Origin: Clostridiales bacterium
GTDB taxonomy: Bacteria; Bacillota; Clostridia; Caldicoprobacterales; UBA3941
Reading direction: 5' to 3'
NCBI GenBank assembly: GCA_012522165.1
Contig: JAAYKZ010000497.1
Coordinates: 1-11,090 of the forward strand
DNA: 11,090 nucleotides
Under the pieces are notes generated by a model. The model had not been told where the DNA came from and made no database searches. It saw nothing but the letters and a program-made list of their open reading frames with translations. The first letter of the stretch is position 1, and each line of letters starts with the position of its first letter. Below, piece after piece: positions 1 to 6,522 of the stretch. The position numbers and the translations under genes were made by a program.

Positions 1-140
1 AGATCCACTAGCTTGTCCAGCACATCAACCTTCTTTTTTAGAATAATGTCGGTTTTGCGGGTGGAAAGGTCAATAAGCTCTTTATAAATCTCTTTTTCCT
101 GCTCTAAACTGCCTAAAATATCCGTCAATAGCTTTTCCAT
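1..140 (-). CDS. flgN: FlgN-family flagellar chaperone, N-terminal part
   Basis: Partial gene running off the left edge; the first 46 codons are present. It starts at an ATG preceded by GAGG eight bases upstream and begins ten bases after the flgM stop. The visible residues (MEKLLTDILGSLEQEKEIYK, then ELIDLSTRKTDIILKK) form an amphipathic, charged helix typical of the FlgN fold. FlgN is the cytoplasmic export chaperone for the hook-filament junction proteins FlgK and FlgL. FlgN families diverge strongly in sequence, so the call rests mainly on the conserved order comFC-yvyF-flgM-flgN known from Bacillus and Clostridia. FlgK and FlgL would be expected next, outside the window. Confidence 0.8.
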   Translation of the reverse strand, partial: MEKLLTDILGSLEQEKEIYKELIDLSTRKTDIILKKKVDVLDKLVD

Positions 141-150
141 GCTGTATCCC

Positions 151-441
151 TCAAATCTTATTCTTGGACAATATATAATCCAACATCTTATGAGCTAGGT
201 CAATTGAACTAATATTATATTGCCCTTCTTCTATCTGCTTTTTAATTCTATTAACCTTTTCCATGTTTACACCGTCATTTTTTTGTACGGCTTTGTAAGC
301 TACCTGAAAAGCTTGTGCCGTGTCAGATAGCCCTACTTCGTCCATTTCGCTTTGGCTCTTTTTGTCCGCAGGAACTCCTTTGGATTTTTGAGCCATATAT
401 ATCTCCATAGCCTTAGCTATTTGAGATGGATTAATTTTCAC
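151..441 (-). CDS. flgM: FlgM, anti-sigma-28 factor
   Basis: 96 residues, the normal FlgM length. FlgM binds and inhibits the flagellar sigma factor (SigD/FliA) until the hook-basal body is finished. The diagnostic segment DEVGLSDTAQAFQVAYKAV (about residues 34-52) is followed by the C-terminal sigma-binding helices (EKVNRIKKQIEEGQYNISS, then IDLAHKMLDYIL). The start is GTG, supported by GGAGG eight bases upstream. No earlier ATG has a ribosome binding site. It lies 72 bases after yvyF and 10 bases before flgN. The yvyF-flgM gap carries a candidate sigma-28 promoter, so FlgM may be made under the sigma factor it inhibits, as described in Bacillus. Confidence 0.95.
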   Translation of the reverse strand: MKINPSQIAKAMEIYMAQKSKGVPADKKSQSEMDEVGLSDTAQAFQVAYKAVQKNDGVNMEKVNRIKKQIEEGQYNISSIDLAHKMLDYILSKNKI

Positions 442-471
442 GTTAAATTCCTCCCAAATATGTCTTCAATT

Positions 472-502
472 ATTATATCGTCACAAATGCATAAAAGGTT
501 TA
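472..502 (-). promoter_or_regulatory. candidate sigma-28 (SigD/FliA) promoter of flgM
   Basis: On the minus strand TAAA (499-502) is followed after 16 bases by GACGATAT (475-482). The sigma-D consensus is TAAA, about 15 bases, GCCGATAT. It differs at one position of the -10 element, and the spacing is one base long. A TATAAT (472-477) overlaps it, so weak sigma-A use is also possible. Placement directly before flgM matches the internal sigma-D promoter known in Bacillus subtilis. Seen: the motif. Inferred: its use. Confidence 0.5.
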
Positions 503-513
503 GGATAAATTTA

Positions 514-930
514 TTATCTACGTCTTTTTTTTAGAAATTCTGCTGTATACATCCTCTTGCTGTCCTTGCCCAAAGACTTAGGAGAAGGCAAGCCTTCCCT
601 TACTATCCCCTTCTTCATCTCTTGCTCCAATTCCCTAATACAGTCATTACAATACCGTCCTGTAGTAATGGGTTTTTCACAGCGCTCACATAGATAATCA
701 ATACCTGGAGATGACAGCTCTAGCCTGCCTTGCTTTAAAAATTCTAGTATAATTTCCTCTTCTACTTCTACTGCCTCAGATACATCTAACACAGTGGCAT
801 TGGGATTTTCATAGATATAGTCTCTAACCTTTACAAAAATCTCATCTAATTCCAGCATACATTTAGGGCAATACTTACTACCTCTATATTGAAATATTTT
901 CCCGCAACGTTTACAATTCCTAATATCCAT
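514..930 (-). CDS. yvyF: YvyF-family flagellar-operon zinc-ribbon protein
   Basis: 138 residues from the ATG at 930. An open frame continues upstream to 1053, but GGAGTGA sits directly before the 930 ATG. The upstream extension would overlap comFC by 110 bases in another frame, so the shorter start is chosen. Four CxxC pairs are visible: C6/C9, C21/C24, C81/C84 and C94/C97. They suggest two treble-clef or rubredoxin-like zinc knuckles flanking a helical middle (DEIFVKVRDYIYENPNATVL). That middle resembles a short winged-helix-like segment. The C-terminus is basic (LKKRRR). This is the flagellar-operon protein YvyF of Bacillus (TIGR03826). It sits between comFC and flgM as in that genus, 13 bases after comFC. 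Its molecular role is not established; a regulatory role is inferred from context. Confidence 0.87.
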   Translation of the reverse strand: MDIRNCKRCGKIFQYRGSKYCPKCMLELDEIFVKVRDYIYENPNATVLDVSEAVEVEEEIILEFLKQGRLELSSPGIDYLCERCEKPITTGRYCNDCIRELEQEMKKGIVREGLPSPKSLGKDSKRMYTAEFLKKRRR

Positions 931-943
931 TTTTGTCACTCCT

Positions 944-1681
944 TTATAAATTAGATCCTGTGGCCAAGGTAATAACGTATACTCTTTCAGCACCCCCTGC
1001 CAGCAGCACCCTTGCACACTGATGGGCAGTACTGCCTGTGGTATAAACATCATCTACCAATAAAATGGTCATATTCTCAAAGGTTTTTAAACTTCTATGC
1101 CTTTCACTTATTTCAAAAGCCCCTTGAAGGTTTTTCTGTCTTTGCTCTTTGTCTAGCTTAGCTTGCTGAGGAGTGTTCTTTATCCTTAGTAGGCCTTTGC
1201 TAACTAGAGGAACTCCTGTATTTTTGCTCAGTCCCCTAGCCAACAGCTCTGCTTGATTAAATCCCCTTTGCCTTTCCCTAATAGGATGCAGGGGAACTGG
1301 TACTATTAAGTCAAAATCCCATTTGTATACTTTTAAACCTTCTGTCATCCAATGAATCATGGGAGTGGACAAATATTTTTCTCTACTATATTTATATCGG
1401 TGGATTAGCCCTTTCACTTCAGTGCTAAATTCAAAAATGGATATGCCCTTATAAAAAGCATAGTCCATGTCCTGACAGTCAAGGCACAAGGTATCCTCAA
1501 TTAACATCATTTTTCCGCATTTGGGGCATACAGGAGGTTCTATAAAAGGCAGCCTGGATTGGCAAAGCTCACACACTCCGTAGCTTAACATATCCTCCCG
1601 TCTTACACCGCATATAAAACATCTTATATCTGTTGGATAGACAATATCCAAAAAGGCTTGCCAGGCCTCTTGCAGGTTCAT
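944..1681 (-). CDS. comFC: ComFC-type phosphoribosyltransferase-fold protein
   Basis: 245 residues. The chosen ATG at 1681 follows GGAGG by six bases and lies one base beyond the recD2 stop, implying translational coupling. An in-frame upstream frame to 1720 would overlap recD2 and lacks a site. The N-terminus has a zinc-binding double-knuckle region with C21/C24, C37/C40, C52/C55 and C66/C69. The C-terminal half is a type I phosphoribosyltransferase domain. Its PRPP-binding loop is LLVDDVYTTGST (about 207-218), and the upstream signature DLIVPVPLHPIRERQRGFNQ begins near residue 124. ComFC is needed for DNA uptake during transformation in Bacillus and its GntX/ComF relatives elsewhere. It is widespread in bacteria not known to be competent, so competence cannot be inferred from it alone. 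There is no comFA beside it; recD2 occupies that place. Confidence 0.93.
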   Translation of the reverse strand: MNLQEAWQAFLDIVYPTDIRCFICGVRREDMLSYGVCELCQSRLPFIEPPVCPKCGKMMLIEDTLCLDCQDMDYAFYKGISIFEFSTEVKGLIHRYKYSREKYLSTPMIHWMTEGLKVYKWDFDLIVPVPLHPIRERQRGFNQAELLARGLSKNTGVPLVSKGLLRIKNTPQQAKLDKEQRQKNLQGAFEISERHRSLKTFENMTILLVDDVYTTGSTAHQCARVLLAGGAERVYVITLATGSNL

Positions 1682-1682
1682 A

Positions 1683-3950
1683 TCAATCCTCCATATCACC
1701 AAAGACATTGAATTTATCATCTACTACCAGGCTGGTAAAAAGACTCTTTAGCCGCCGCTCCAGCCCTGAATATCTATTGCTTATATGATTGTTTTGAACC
1801 ATGGCTTGAATGGTTCTCTCCCGGCCTACCAGCACTACCATCTCTTTTGCTCTAGTAACAGCAGTGTACAAAAGGTTTCGGGTCATAAGCATGGGCGGTC
1901 CCCAAGCCATGGGAATGACCACTACAGGGAATTCACTGCCCTGACTTTTATGGATTGATATAGCATAAGCCAGCTCCAGCTCATCCAATTGGGTGAAATC
2001 GTATACAACGACCTTATCATCATCGAAGATTACCGTCATTTCCCTATCTTCAATATCTATGGACTCAATATATCCAACGTCTCCGTTAAATACCCCTTCT
2101 CCTTCTTCTATTACCTTACCATGGCTGTAGCGCTTCCAACCGAGGTTATAATTGTTCTTTATCTGCATAACCTTGTCCCCTTCACGAAATATCATATCCC
2201 TAGAAGCCTTTTCCTTTTTGCTAGGCTTTGGTGGATTGAGTACTTTCTGTAGCTCTGAGTTTAAATTGTTAACTCCCACCAGCCCTTTTTTCATGGGGGA
2301 TAATACTTGTATATCCTTAACTGGATGATAAGGGCCAAATCCCGGTATACGCCTACAAATAAGATCCACTATAGTGTCTAGAATCTCTTTAGGGGATTCC
2401 CTTCTATCTAAAAAGAAATCCTTACCCCTGACATTTAGCTGGGGAAACTCACCTCTATTGATACGATGGGCATTTAGAACAATCATGCTCTCCTGTGCCT
2501 GACGGAAGATCTCAGTAAGCCTTATAACCTTTACTAGTCCTGAATTTATAATATCCCTGAGCACATTGCCTGGGCCTACAGAGGGCAGCTGATCCACGTC
2601 TCCCACCAATATTAATCTAGTTCCAGGAACAATGGCCTTTAGGAGATGGTTCATAAGGAGGACATCCACCATGGACATTTCATCAACAATGACCACATCT
2701 GCATCTAAGGGATCATCTTCATCCTTTTGGAAAAAGTCCAACTCCCCATCTCCAGAATAGCCGTACTCTAAAAGGCGGTGAATGGTTTTTGCCTCCCGTC
2801 CCGTAGTTTCTGATAAGCGTTTGGCAGCCCTGCCAGTAGGTGCAGCCAGCATTACTTCAGCATCCAGCTGTTCAAAGAGTTTTATTATACAATTGATGGT
2901 GGTAGTTTTACCTGTACCTGGTCCCCCTGTTATAACCAAAACTCCGTTTTGCAGGGATTCTATCACAGCCTCCCTCTGATTATGGGCAAGGATTATCTGC
3001 TCCTGCTTTTGAAGGTCATAAAGAACCTTATCTAGATTGTCCACAGGTATTGGCATTTCTGTCATAGCCAGCTCTATAAGGGCTTTGCTTATATTGTTTT
3101 CAGCTACATAAAAGGGCTGAAGGTATACTGCAGTATGCTCCTCCGTCTCTTCTAAGGTTATTGATTGGTTAATGGCAAGGGATACTATAGCGTTTTCTAC
3201 TAGCTCAATATCTACTCCAAGAAGGCTGGCTGCATTAGTTATAAGCTCTTCTTTGGGAAGGTAAGTGTGGCCGTTGCTTGCAGCCTGAGACAGTACATAC
3301 TTTGTACCTGCCATAACCCTGTAAGGAGAATCATATTCAATTCCCATACTGCGGGCAATCTTATCTGCAGTCTTAAAGCCAATACCCACTACATCCTGTG
3401 CCATGCGGTAGGGATTTTCCTTTAAGATAGGAATAGTTTGTTCACCATATATTTTATAAATTTTTACAGCAAAGTTGGTGGAGATGCCATGAGACTGCAA
3501 AAACAGCATAACTTCCCTGACTTCCTTTTGCTCATAAAAGGAAGCTGCTATGGTTTCAGCTTTTTTGGGACCTATTCCAGGCACTTCAGTAAGCCGGTCA
3601 GGATAAAACTGAATAATATCCAATGTGTCCAGACCAAAGTGTTCAACTAATCTTTTTGCCGTAGAAGGTCCCACTCCTTTAATTAGGCCTGAGGCCAAGT
3701 ACCGCTCCAAGCTCTCTAGACTTGTAGGAACAGCGCTTTCATAGTTTTCTATCTTAATCTGCTCCCCATAATCGGGATGAACAGACCATTCGCCAGTTAT
3801 CCTTACCCGCTCCCCTTCTACAGCATAGGGTATATTGCCTATGGCCGTCACCAAAGTACCGTCAACTTCATTAACAAGATCTAGCACTGTAAAACCGTTT
3901 TCTTCATTTCTAAATACTATTTCTTCTATAACACCAATAACTTCAGCCAT
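1683..3950 (-). CDS. recD2: RecD2 (RecD-like) 5'-3' DNA helicase
   Basis: 755 residues from the ATG at 3950. A TTG three bases upstream would add one residue, but GGAGG is spaced better (about seven bases) for the ATG. The N-terminal region (to about 90) is the OB-like part, followed by helix-hairpin-helix repeats with ASGLIKGVGPSTAKRL and TEVPGIGPKKAETI. The helicase core has Walker A GGPGTGKTT (about 342-350), Walker B VIVDEMSMVD, then GDVDQLPSVGPGN. Next come the LTEIFRQ motif, the ISIHKSQGSEFP motif and the YTAVTRAKE motif VI. The long N-terminal extension separates RecD2 from RecD of the RecBCD enzyme. RecD2 proteins act in recombinational repair and fork processing without RecB or RecC. 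It is the first gene of a tight operon continuing into comFC, yvyF, flgM and flgN. Confidence 0.97.
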   Translation of the reverse strand: MAEVIGVIEEIVFRNEENGFTVLDLVNEVDGTLVTAIGNIPYAVEGERVRITGEWSVHPDYGEQIKIENYESAVPTSLESLERYLASGLIKGVGPSTAKRLVEHFGLDTLDIIQFYPDRLTEVPGIGPKKAETIAASFYEQKEVREVMLFLQSHGISTNFAVKIYKIYGEQTIPILKENPYRMAQDVVGIGFKTADKIARSMGIEYDSPYRVMAGTKYVLSQAASNGHTYLPKEELITNAASLLGVDIELVENAIVSLAINQSITLEETEEHTAVYLQPFYVAENNISKALIELAMTEMPIPVDNLDKVLYDLQKQEQIILAHNQREAVIESLQNGVLVITGGPGTGKTTTINCIIKLFEQLDAEVMLAAPTGRAAKRLSETTGREAKTIHRLLEYGYSGDGELDFFQKDEDDPLDADVVIVDEMSMVDVLLMNHLLKAIVPGTRLILVGDVDQLPSVGPGNVLRDIINSGLVKVIRLTEIFRQAQESMIVLNAHRINRGEFPQLNVRGKDFFLDRRESPKEILDTIVDLICRRIPGFGPYHPVKDIQVLSPMKKGLVGVNNLNSELQKVLNPPKPSKKEKASRDMIFREGDKVMQIKNNYNLGWKRYSHGKVIEEGEGVFNGDVGYIESIDIEDREMTVIFDDDKVVVYDFTQLDELELAYAISIHKSQGSEFPVVVIPMAWGPPMLMTRNLLYTAVTRAKEMVVLVGRERTIQAMVQNNHISNRYSGLERRLKSLFTSLVVDDKFNVFGDMED

Positions 3951-4002
3951 CAATAGCCCTCCACAAACTTTTACATCCTAATAAATATCTATATAAATGC
4001 CT

Positions 4003-4022
4003 ATATTGTGCAATATTGTGCA
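4003..4022. repeat. tandem 10-bp direct repeat at the recD2 transcription start
   Basis: The decamer ATATTGTGCA occurs twice head to tail (4003-4012 and 4013-4022, plus strand) with no mismatch. The period is about one helical turn. It starts roughly six bases downstream of the recD2 -10 element, so a protein bound here would overlap the transcription start. The junction contains the palindrome CAATATTG (4011-4018). An operator role is inference. Confidence 0.45.
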
Positions 4023-4027
4023 TAAAA

Positions 4028-4036
4028 ATTATATCA
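4028..4036 (-). promoter_or_regulatory. recD2 operon promoter, extended -10
   Basis: The minus strand reads TGATATAAT, an extended -10 (TGnTATAAT, 9 of 9 positions). No good -35 is found 16-18 bases upstream, which is usual for extended -10 promoters. It lies about 78 bases before the recD2 ATG and is the best candidate for the recD2-comFC-yvyF-flgM transcript. Confidence 0.6.
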
Positions 4037-4117
4037 TAAAATCTAATCTTCAGCATTCTTTTACATACCTTAATTTAACTGGTTGTACTAGTTTATTGAG
4101 CTGTCATTTACAAAGAA

Positions 4118-4211
4118 AATGGCTATTGATAAGTGTCCGCTCCCACTGTTTTGGGAAAACTTAGGCTAGTTTAATCCAAATCAAGAGTAAAGCAAACATT
4201 CAATAGCCATT
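4118..4211. repeat. 94-bp MITE-like segment with perfect 12-bp inverted ends
   Basis: AATGGCTATTGA (4118-4129) and its exact reverse complement (4200-4211) bound a 70-bp interior. The interior includes a small dyad, TCCCA/TGGGA at 4141-4156. The flanks show no obvious target duplication. The size and ends fit a miniature inverted-repeat element or the remnant of an insertion sequence. Alternatively it could form a long-armed RNA hairpin. The family is not recognised. Confidence 0.4.
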
Positions 4212-4285
4212 ATATTCATATAATGAATTTCATTAAAGTATACACTAGCACAGTGGTCCATAATAGAGCTAGCACTACTTACATT

Positions 4286-4326
4286 AATTTAAACTCCATG
4301 ATTAAATAAATAATAGAGTTTAATTT
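4286..4326 (-). terminator. weak AT-rich dyad after aroF
   Basis: AATTTAAACTC (4286-4296) and GAGTTTAATTT (4316-4326) form an imperfect inverted repeat whose perfect core is TAAACTC/GAGTTTA. It overlaps the aroF stop codon. The stem is AT-rich, the loop is about 19 bases, and no clean T-tract follows, so this is a poor intrinsic terminator. No better one is visible downstream of aroF. Confidence 0.25.
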
Positions 4327-5338
4327 AAATTACACGATTAACAGCCTGGGCTATTGGCTTTAATCCCATCATTAGATCAGAAAACTTTTCGGGTTTTAAT
4401 GATTGTGGTCCGTCACTGGAGGCACTACTGGGGTCAGGATGAACTTCTATCATAAGTCCATCTGCACCAGCTGCTATGGAGGCTTTGGCCACTGCTTCTA
4501 CCCATCTCCAGTTTCCAGTGGCATGGCTGGGATCAACTATTATAGGTAGATGAGAGAGCTCCTTTACTACAGGTATGGCATTTATGTCCAAGGTGTTTCT
4601 AGTAGCAGTTTCAAAGGTTCTAATTCCTCTTTCACATAGGATGACATTAGGATTGCCTGCGGACAGTATATATTCCGCTGCCATGAGCCACTCCTCTATG
4701 GTGGCAGATAGCCCCCGCTTTAGTAGTACAGGCTTAGAAGCTTTGCCGCATTCGCTAAGGAGTCTGAAGTTTTGCATGCTTCTTGCCCCTATCTGTAGTA
4801 TGTCTGCATATTGGCTGACCAGCTCCACATCCCTTGTGTCTACAACCTCCGTTACTATTTTAAGACCAGTCTCCTTGCCTACATTAGCCAACAGCTTTAG
4901 TCCTTCCTCTTCAAGTCCTTGGAAAGAATAAGGTGAAGTTCTAGGTTTATATGCTCCTCCTCTAAGGATTTTAGCTCCTGCTTCCTTAACCTTTATTGCC
5001 ACCTCCATAAGCTGCTTTTCGCTCTCTACAGCACAGGGGCCAGCCATAACAGCCAGCTCATTGCCTCCTATAGATACTCCATCAATATCTATTATTGTGT
5101 TTTCGTTGATTAGCTCACGGCTAACTAGTTTGTAAGGACTCATTATAGGCACTATGTTTTCCACGCCATCCATATGGACTATGTTGTTAGCCTTAACCAT
5201 CCTCTTATCCCCAATAGCACCTATAACCGTCTTTACCTCACCGTATATGGGGTGAGTATGAAAGCCTAGCTCCTGCAATTGCTTTTCAACGGCTTCAATT
5301 TGTTTTTGGGTCGCCCCCGGTTTCATGACTATTATCAT
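4325..5338 (-). CDS. aroF: 3-deoxy-7-phosphoheptulonate (DAHP) synthase, type I-beta
   Basis: 337 residues. It condenses phosphoenolpyruvate and erythrose 4-phosphate to DAHP, the first step of the shikimate pathway, in the cytoplasm. Residues 1-70 form the ferredoxin-like regulatory domain found in Thermotoga-type enzymes. The TIM barrel carries GPCAVES (100-106), KPRTSPYSFQG (131-141), GARSMQNF (184-191), LLKRG (205-209), CERG (235-238), DPSHATG (269-275) and EVHPDP (298-303). These include the expected metal-binding Cys, His, Glu and Asp. The ATG at 5338 follows GAGGGGG by about ten bases. It stands alone behind a T-box leader, so it is controlled by tRNA charging. The N-terminal domain also suggests allosteric feedback by an aromatic amino acid, which is family knowledge. 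Confidence 0.96.
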   Translation of the reverse strand: MIIVMKPGATQKQIEAVEKQLQELGFHTHPIYGEVKTVIGAIGDKRMVKANNIVHMDGVENIVPIMSPYKLVSRELINENTIIDIDGVSIGGNELAVMAGPCAVESEKQLMEVAIKVKEAGAKILRGGAYKPRTSPYSFQGLEEEGLKLLANVGKETGLKIVTEVVDTRDVELVSQYADILQIGARSMQNFRLLSECGKASKPVLLKRGLSATIEEWLMAAEYILSAGNPNVILCERGIRTFETATRNTLDINAIPVVKELSHLPIIVDPSHATGNWRWVEAVAKASIAAGADGLMIEVHPDPSSASSDGPQSLKPEKFSDLMMGLKPIAQAVNRVI

Positions 5339-5384
5339 GGTTTTATTTCCCCCTCTTTCAAAAAAAATTAAAACTTTATAAACT

Positions 5385-5420
5385 AAAAACCTCTCATCCT
5401 AAACTATAGGACGAGAGGTT
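5385..5420 (-). terminator. T-box intrinsic terminator
   Basis: A 14-bp stem pairs 5420-5407 with 5401-5388, including one G-U pair, across a short loop. On the minus strand it ends in GAGAGGTTTTTAG. Its 5' arm lies directly after the T-box core, so the antiterminator and terminator are mutually exclusive. Confidence 0.93.
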
Positions 5421-5665
5421 ATTCCCGCGTTACCACCTAAATTGACTATAAAAATAGTCCACTCAATGAGGATACTTATCCCTAATAAGAGATGCCATAT
5501 CCCCCTTCCAATAACGGCGAAGGCCACCGTCAAAGCCTACCAGATAAAATCCTTCAGCTTGCAACTCCCGAGAGAACTTCAACTAACCTTTCCCCATCGG
5601 ACTCCCACTATCTCCGACTCGCTGTAGGTTCTTAGGTAAGTTTACTTTTCTCGTTCATAGTCTTT
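5385..5665 (-). promoter_or_regulatory. T-box riboswitch upstream of aroF, probably phenylalanine
   Basis: Minus-strand leader. The T-box core is AGGTGGTAACGCGG (5438-5425), whose UGGU pairs with an ACCA tRNA end. It is followed by a terminator, and Stem III is visible as GACTAT/ATAGTC around 5444-5459. The base of Stem I pairs CGAGA with TCTCG, and above the specifier loop AACTTACCT pairs with AGGTTAGTT, one mismatch. The 3' side of the loop reads GAAGTTC, placing TTC (Phe) at 5576-5574. UGGU implies discriminator base A, which fits tRNA-Phe or tRNA-Tyr but not tRNA-Trp. Uncharged tRNA would favour the antiterminator and aroF expression. The specifier register is the least certain part; GTT is the alternative. 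Confidence 0.93.
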
Positions 5666-5692
5666 ATAGGATATATAAATTTATTGTATGAG

Positions 5693-5722
5693 ATTATACA
5701 TTATTTCGTTATAGTATGTCAA
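5693..5722 (-). promoter_or_regulatory. sigma-A promoter of the aroF T-box leader
   Basis: TTGACA (5717-5722) and TATAAT (5693-5698) are both perfect, with an 18-bp spacer. The predicted start is near 5686, just upstream of Stem I. This is a strong promoter, consistent with control by attenuation rather than initiation. Confidence 0.85.
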
Positions 5723-5741
5723 TACAGAATTTTAAGTTATT

Positions 5742-5828
5742 TTATCCTATTTGTTTAATTTCCTTCTTTATCTCTTCAATTTCATCTATAGCACCACCAG
5801 TTGCCTTGTTATTTCTTTCCCAGCTCAT
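5742..5828 (-). CDS. possible 28-residue ORF overlapping the ComK-like gene
   Basis: An ATG at 5828 opens a frame that overlaps the last codons of the ComK-like gene in another frame and ends at 5742. The peptide begins MSWERNNKATGGAIDEIEEI and ends KKEIKQIG, a charged helix with a heptad-like hydrophobic pattern. It looks more protein-like than chance. No good ribosome binding site is present, though coupled translation from the upstream gene is possible. It could be a tiny SOS-induced partner, a remnant of a longer C-terminus shifted by an indel, or chance. No function is assigned. Confidence 0.3.
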   Translation of the reverse strand: MSWERNNKATGGAIDEIEEIKKEIKQIG

Positions 5829-6435
5829 CTAGCTTAGATACCAACTCGCCTATATTTCTAGATAATGCTATAAAATCTCCTTTGGTTACGGGCTGATGGT
5901 ATACTTGACCGCACTCTCGACATAAGCCATAAGAGTTAAGGCTTTCTGTGCCAGACTCCTTCAATAGATGATAATAAATTTGATGGGCGTAGCCAATGTG
6001 ATGCTTAGCGGTTAGATAAGTATCCAGTATATTACAATACTGTCCGTTTTTTAAAACAAGCCTGACTCCATCCCTAGCTTGAACAATTCTTTCAATTGCA
6101 CTGCTCAGTATATACCCCACTGCTCCATCGTCCTTGCCTATGGGTTTTCGCATCTTAAAGGGGACCAATATAATATCTAAAGTGATTGGTAAGGGATTCA
6201 TACTACGCTGCCCTGTGATTTCACCAGCCTGCTGCCTAATAAGCCTTATATCCTTTTGAAAAAATGCTGCCAATCTTACTATAACCCTTTGTACCCGTTT
6301 CTCTACTAGAATAGGGGGATCACTTTTAAAGATCAGCTTGGTATAGTTCCCACCATCCTTGTGGTATATGGGCACTAAACCATATATCCCCTTATCTATC
6401 CAACCTTTTATATCCCGCCTCCATTTTCTTTCCAC
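5809..6435 (-). CDS. ComK-like protein under LexA-type control
   Basis: 208 residues. The GTG start at 6435 follows a GGAGGGGG site; there is no competing ATG. The stretch from about residue 40 to 155 matches the layout of ComK, the Bacillus competence activator, as recalled. It has VQRVIVRLAAFF, then EITGQRSMNPLPITLD, then DIILVPFKMRKPIGKDDGAV. Next come VRLVLKNGQ, which parallels VTFSNGK of ComK, and TYLTAKHHIGYA. The identity is low, so the family call is tentative. Beyond the ComK core it has a C-terminal extension with a single CxxC (C172, C175) and a charged helix near residues 186-206, unlike Bacillus ComK. No membrane segment or signal peptide is seen. ComK binds AT-rich dyads and activates DNA-uptake genes. 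Whether this protein does so is inference. The promoter carries a perfect LexA box. Confidence 0.62.
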   Translation of the reverse strand: MERKWRRDIKGWIDKGIYGLVPIYHKDGGNYTKLIFKSDPPILVEKRVQRVIVRLAAFFQKDIRLIRQQAGEITGQRSMNPLPITLDIILVPFKMRKPIGKDDGAVGYILSSAIERIVQARDGVRLVLKNGQYCNILDTYLTAKHHIGYAHQIYYHLLKESGTESLNSYGLCRECGQVYHQPVTKGDFIALSRNIGELVSKLDELGKK

Positions 6436-6493
6436 GTATATCCCCCTCCCTTTCTTCTCTTATTCATATATGTAAAAATATATCGTTGCAATT

Positions 6494-6522
6494 ATTATAA
6501 CCCGAACATATGTTCGTGTCAA
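6494..6522 (-). promoter_or_regulatory. consensus sigma-A promoter of the ComK-like gene
   Basis: TTGACA (6517-6522) and TATAAT (6494-6499) match the consensus at all 12 positions with the ideal 17-bp spacer. The start would be near 6487, giving a leader of about 50 bases. A promoter this strong would be expected to need repression, which the embedded operator can supply. Confidence 0.93.
6503..6516. promoter_or_regulatory. perfect LexA operator (SOS box)
   Basis: CGAACATATGTTCG is a perfect 14-bp palindrome identical to the Bacillus-type SOS consensus CGAACRNRYGTTCG. It fills the promoter spacer between the -35 and -10 elements, so bound LexA would block RNA polymerase. LexA itself is not in the window. 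Site identity is family knowledge applied to a directly visible sequence. Confidence 0.93.

Larger units (their letters stand above)
3951..4324. other. 374-bp intergenic region between aroF and recD2
   Basis: No convincing gene on either strand; the longest minus-strand frame starting at ATG is 26 codons and has no ribosome binding site. The region holds a weak AT-rich dyad just after aroF, a 94-bp segment bounded by perfect 12-bp inverted repeats, the recD2 promoter, and a tandem 10-bp repeat at the predicted transcription start. These are listed separately. The high AT content is typical of a clostridial intergenic region. Confidence 0.7.

Noticed and set aside
931..1053. 41-residue N-terminal extension of YvyF
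   Set aside because: It lies inside comFC in another frame, and the shorter ATG has a GGAGTGA site.
4187..4264. 26-codon minus-strand frame in the aroF-recD2 gap
   Set aside because: No ribosome binding site, no recognisable motif, and it overlaps one arm of the inverted repeat.
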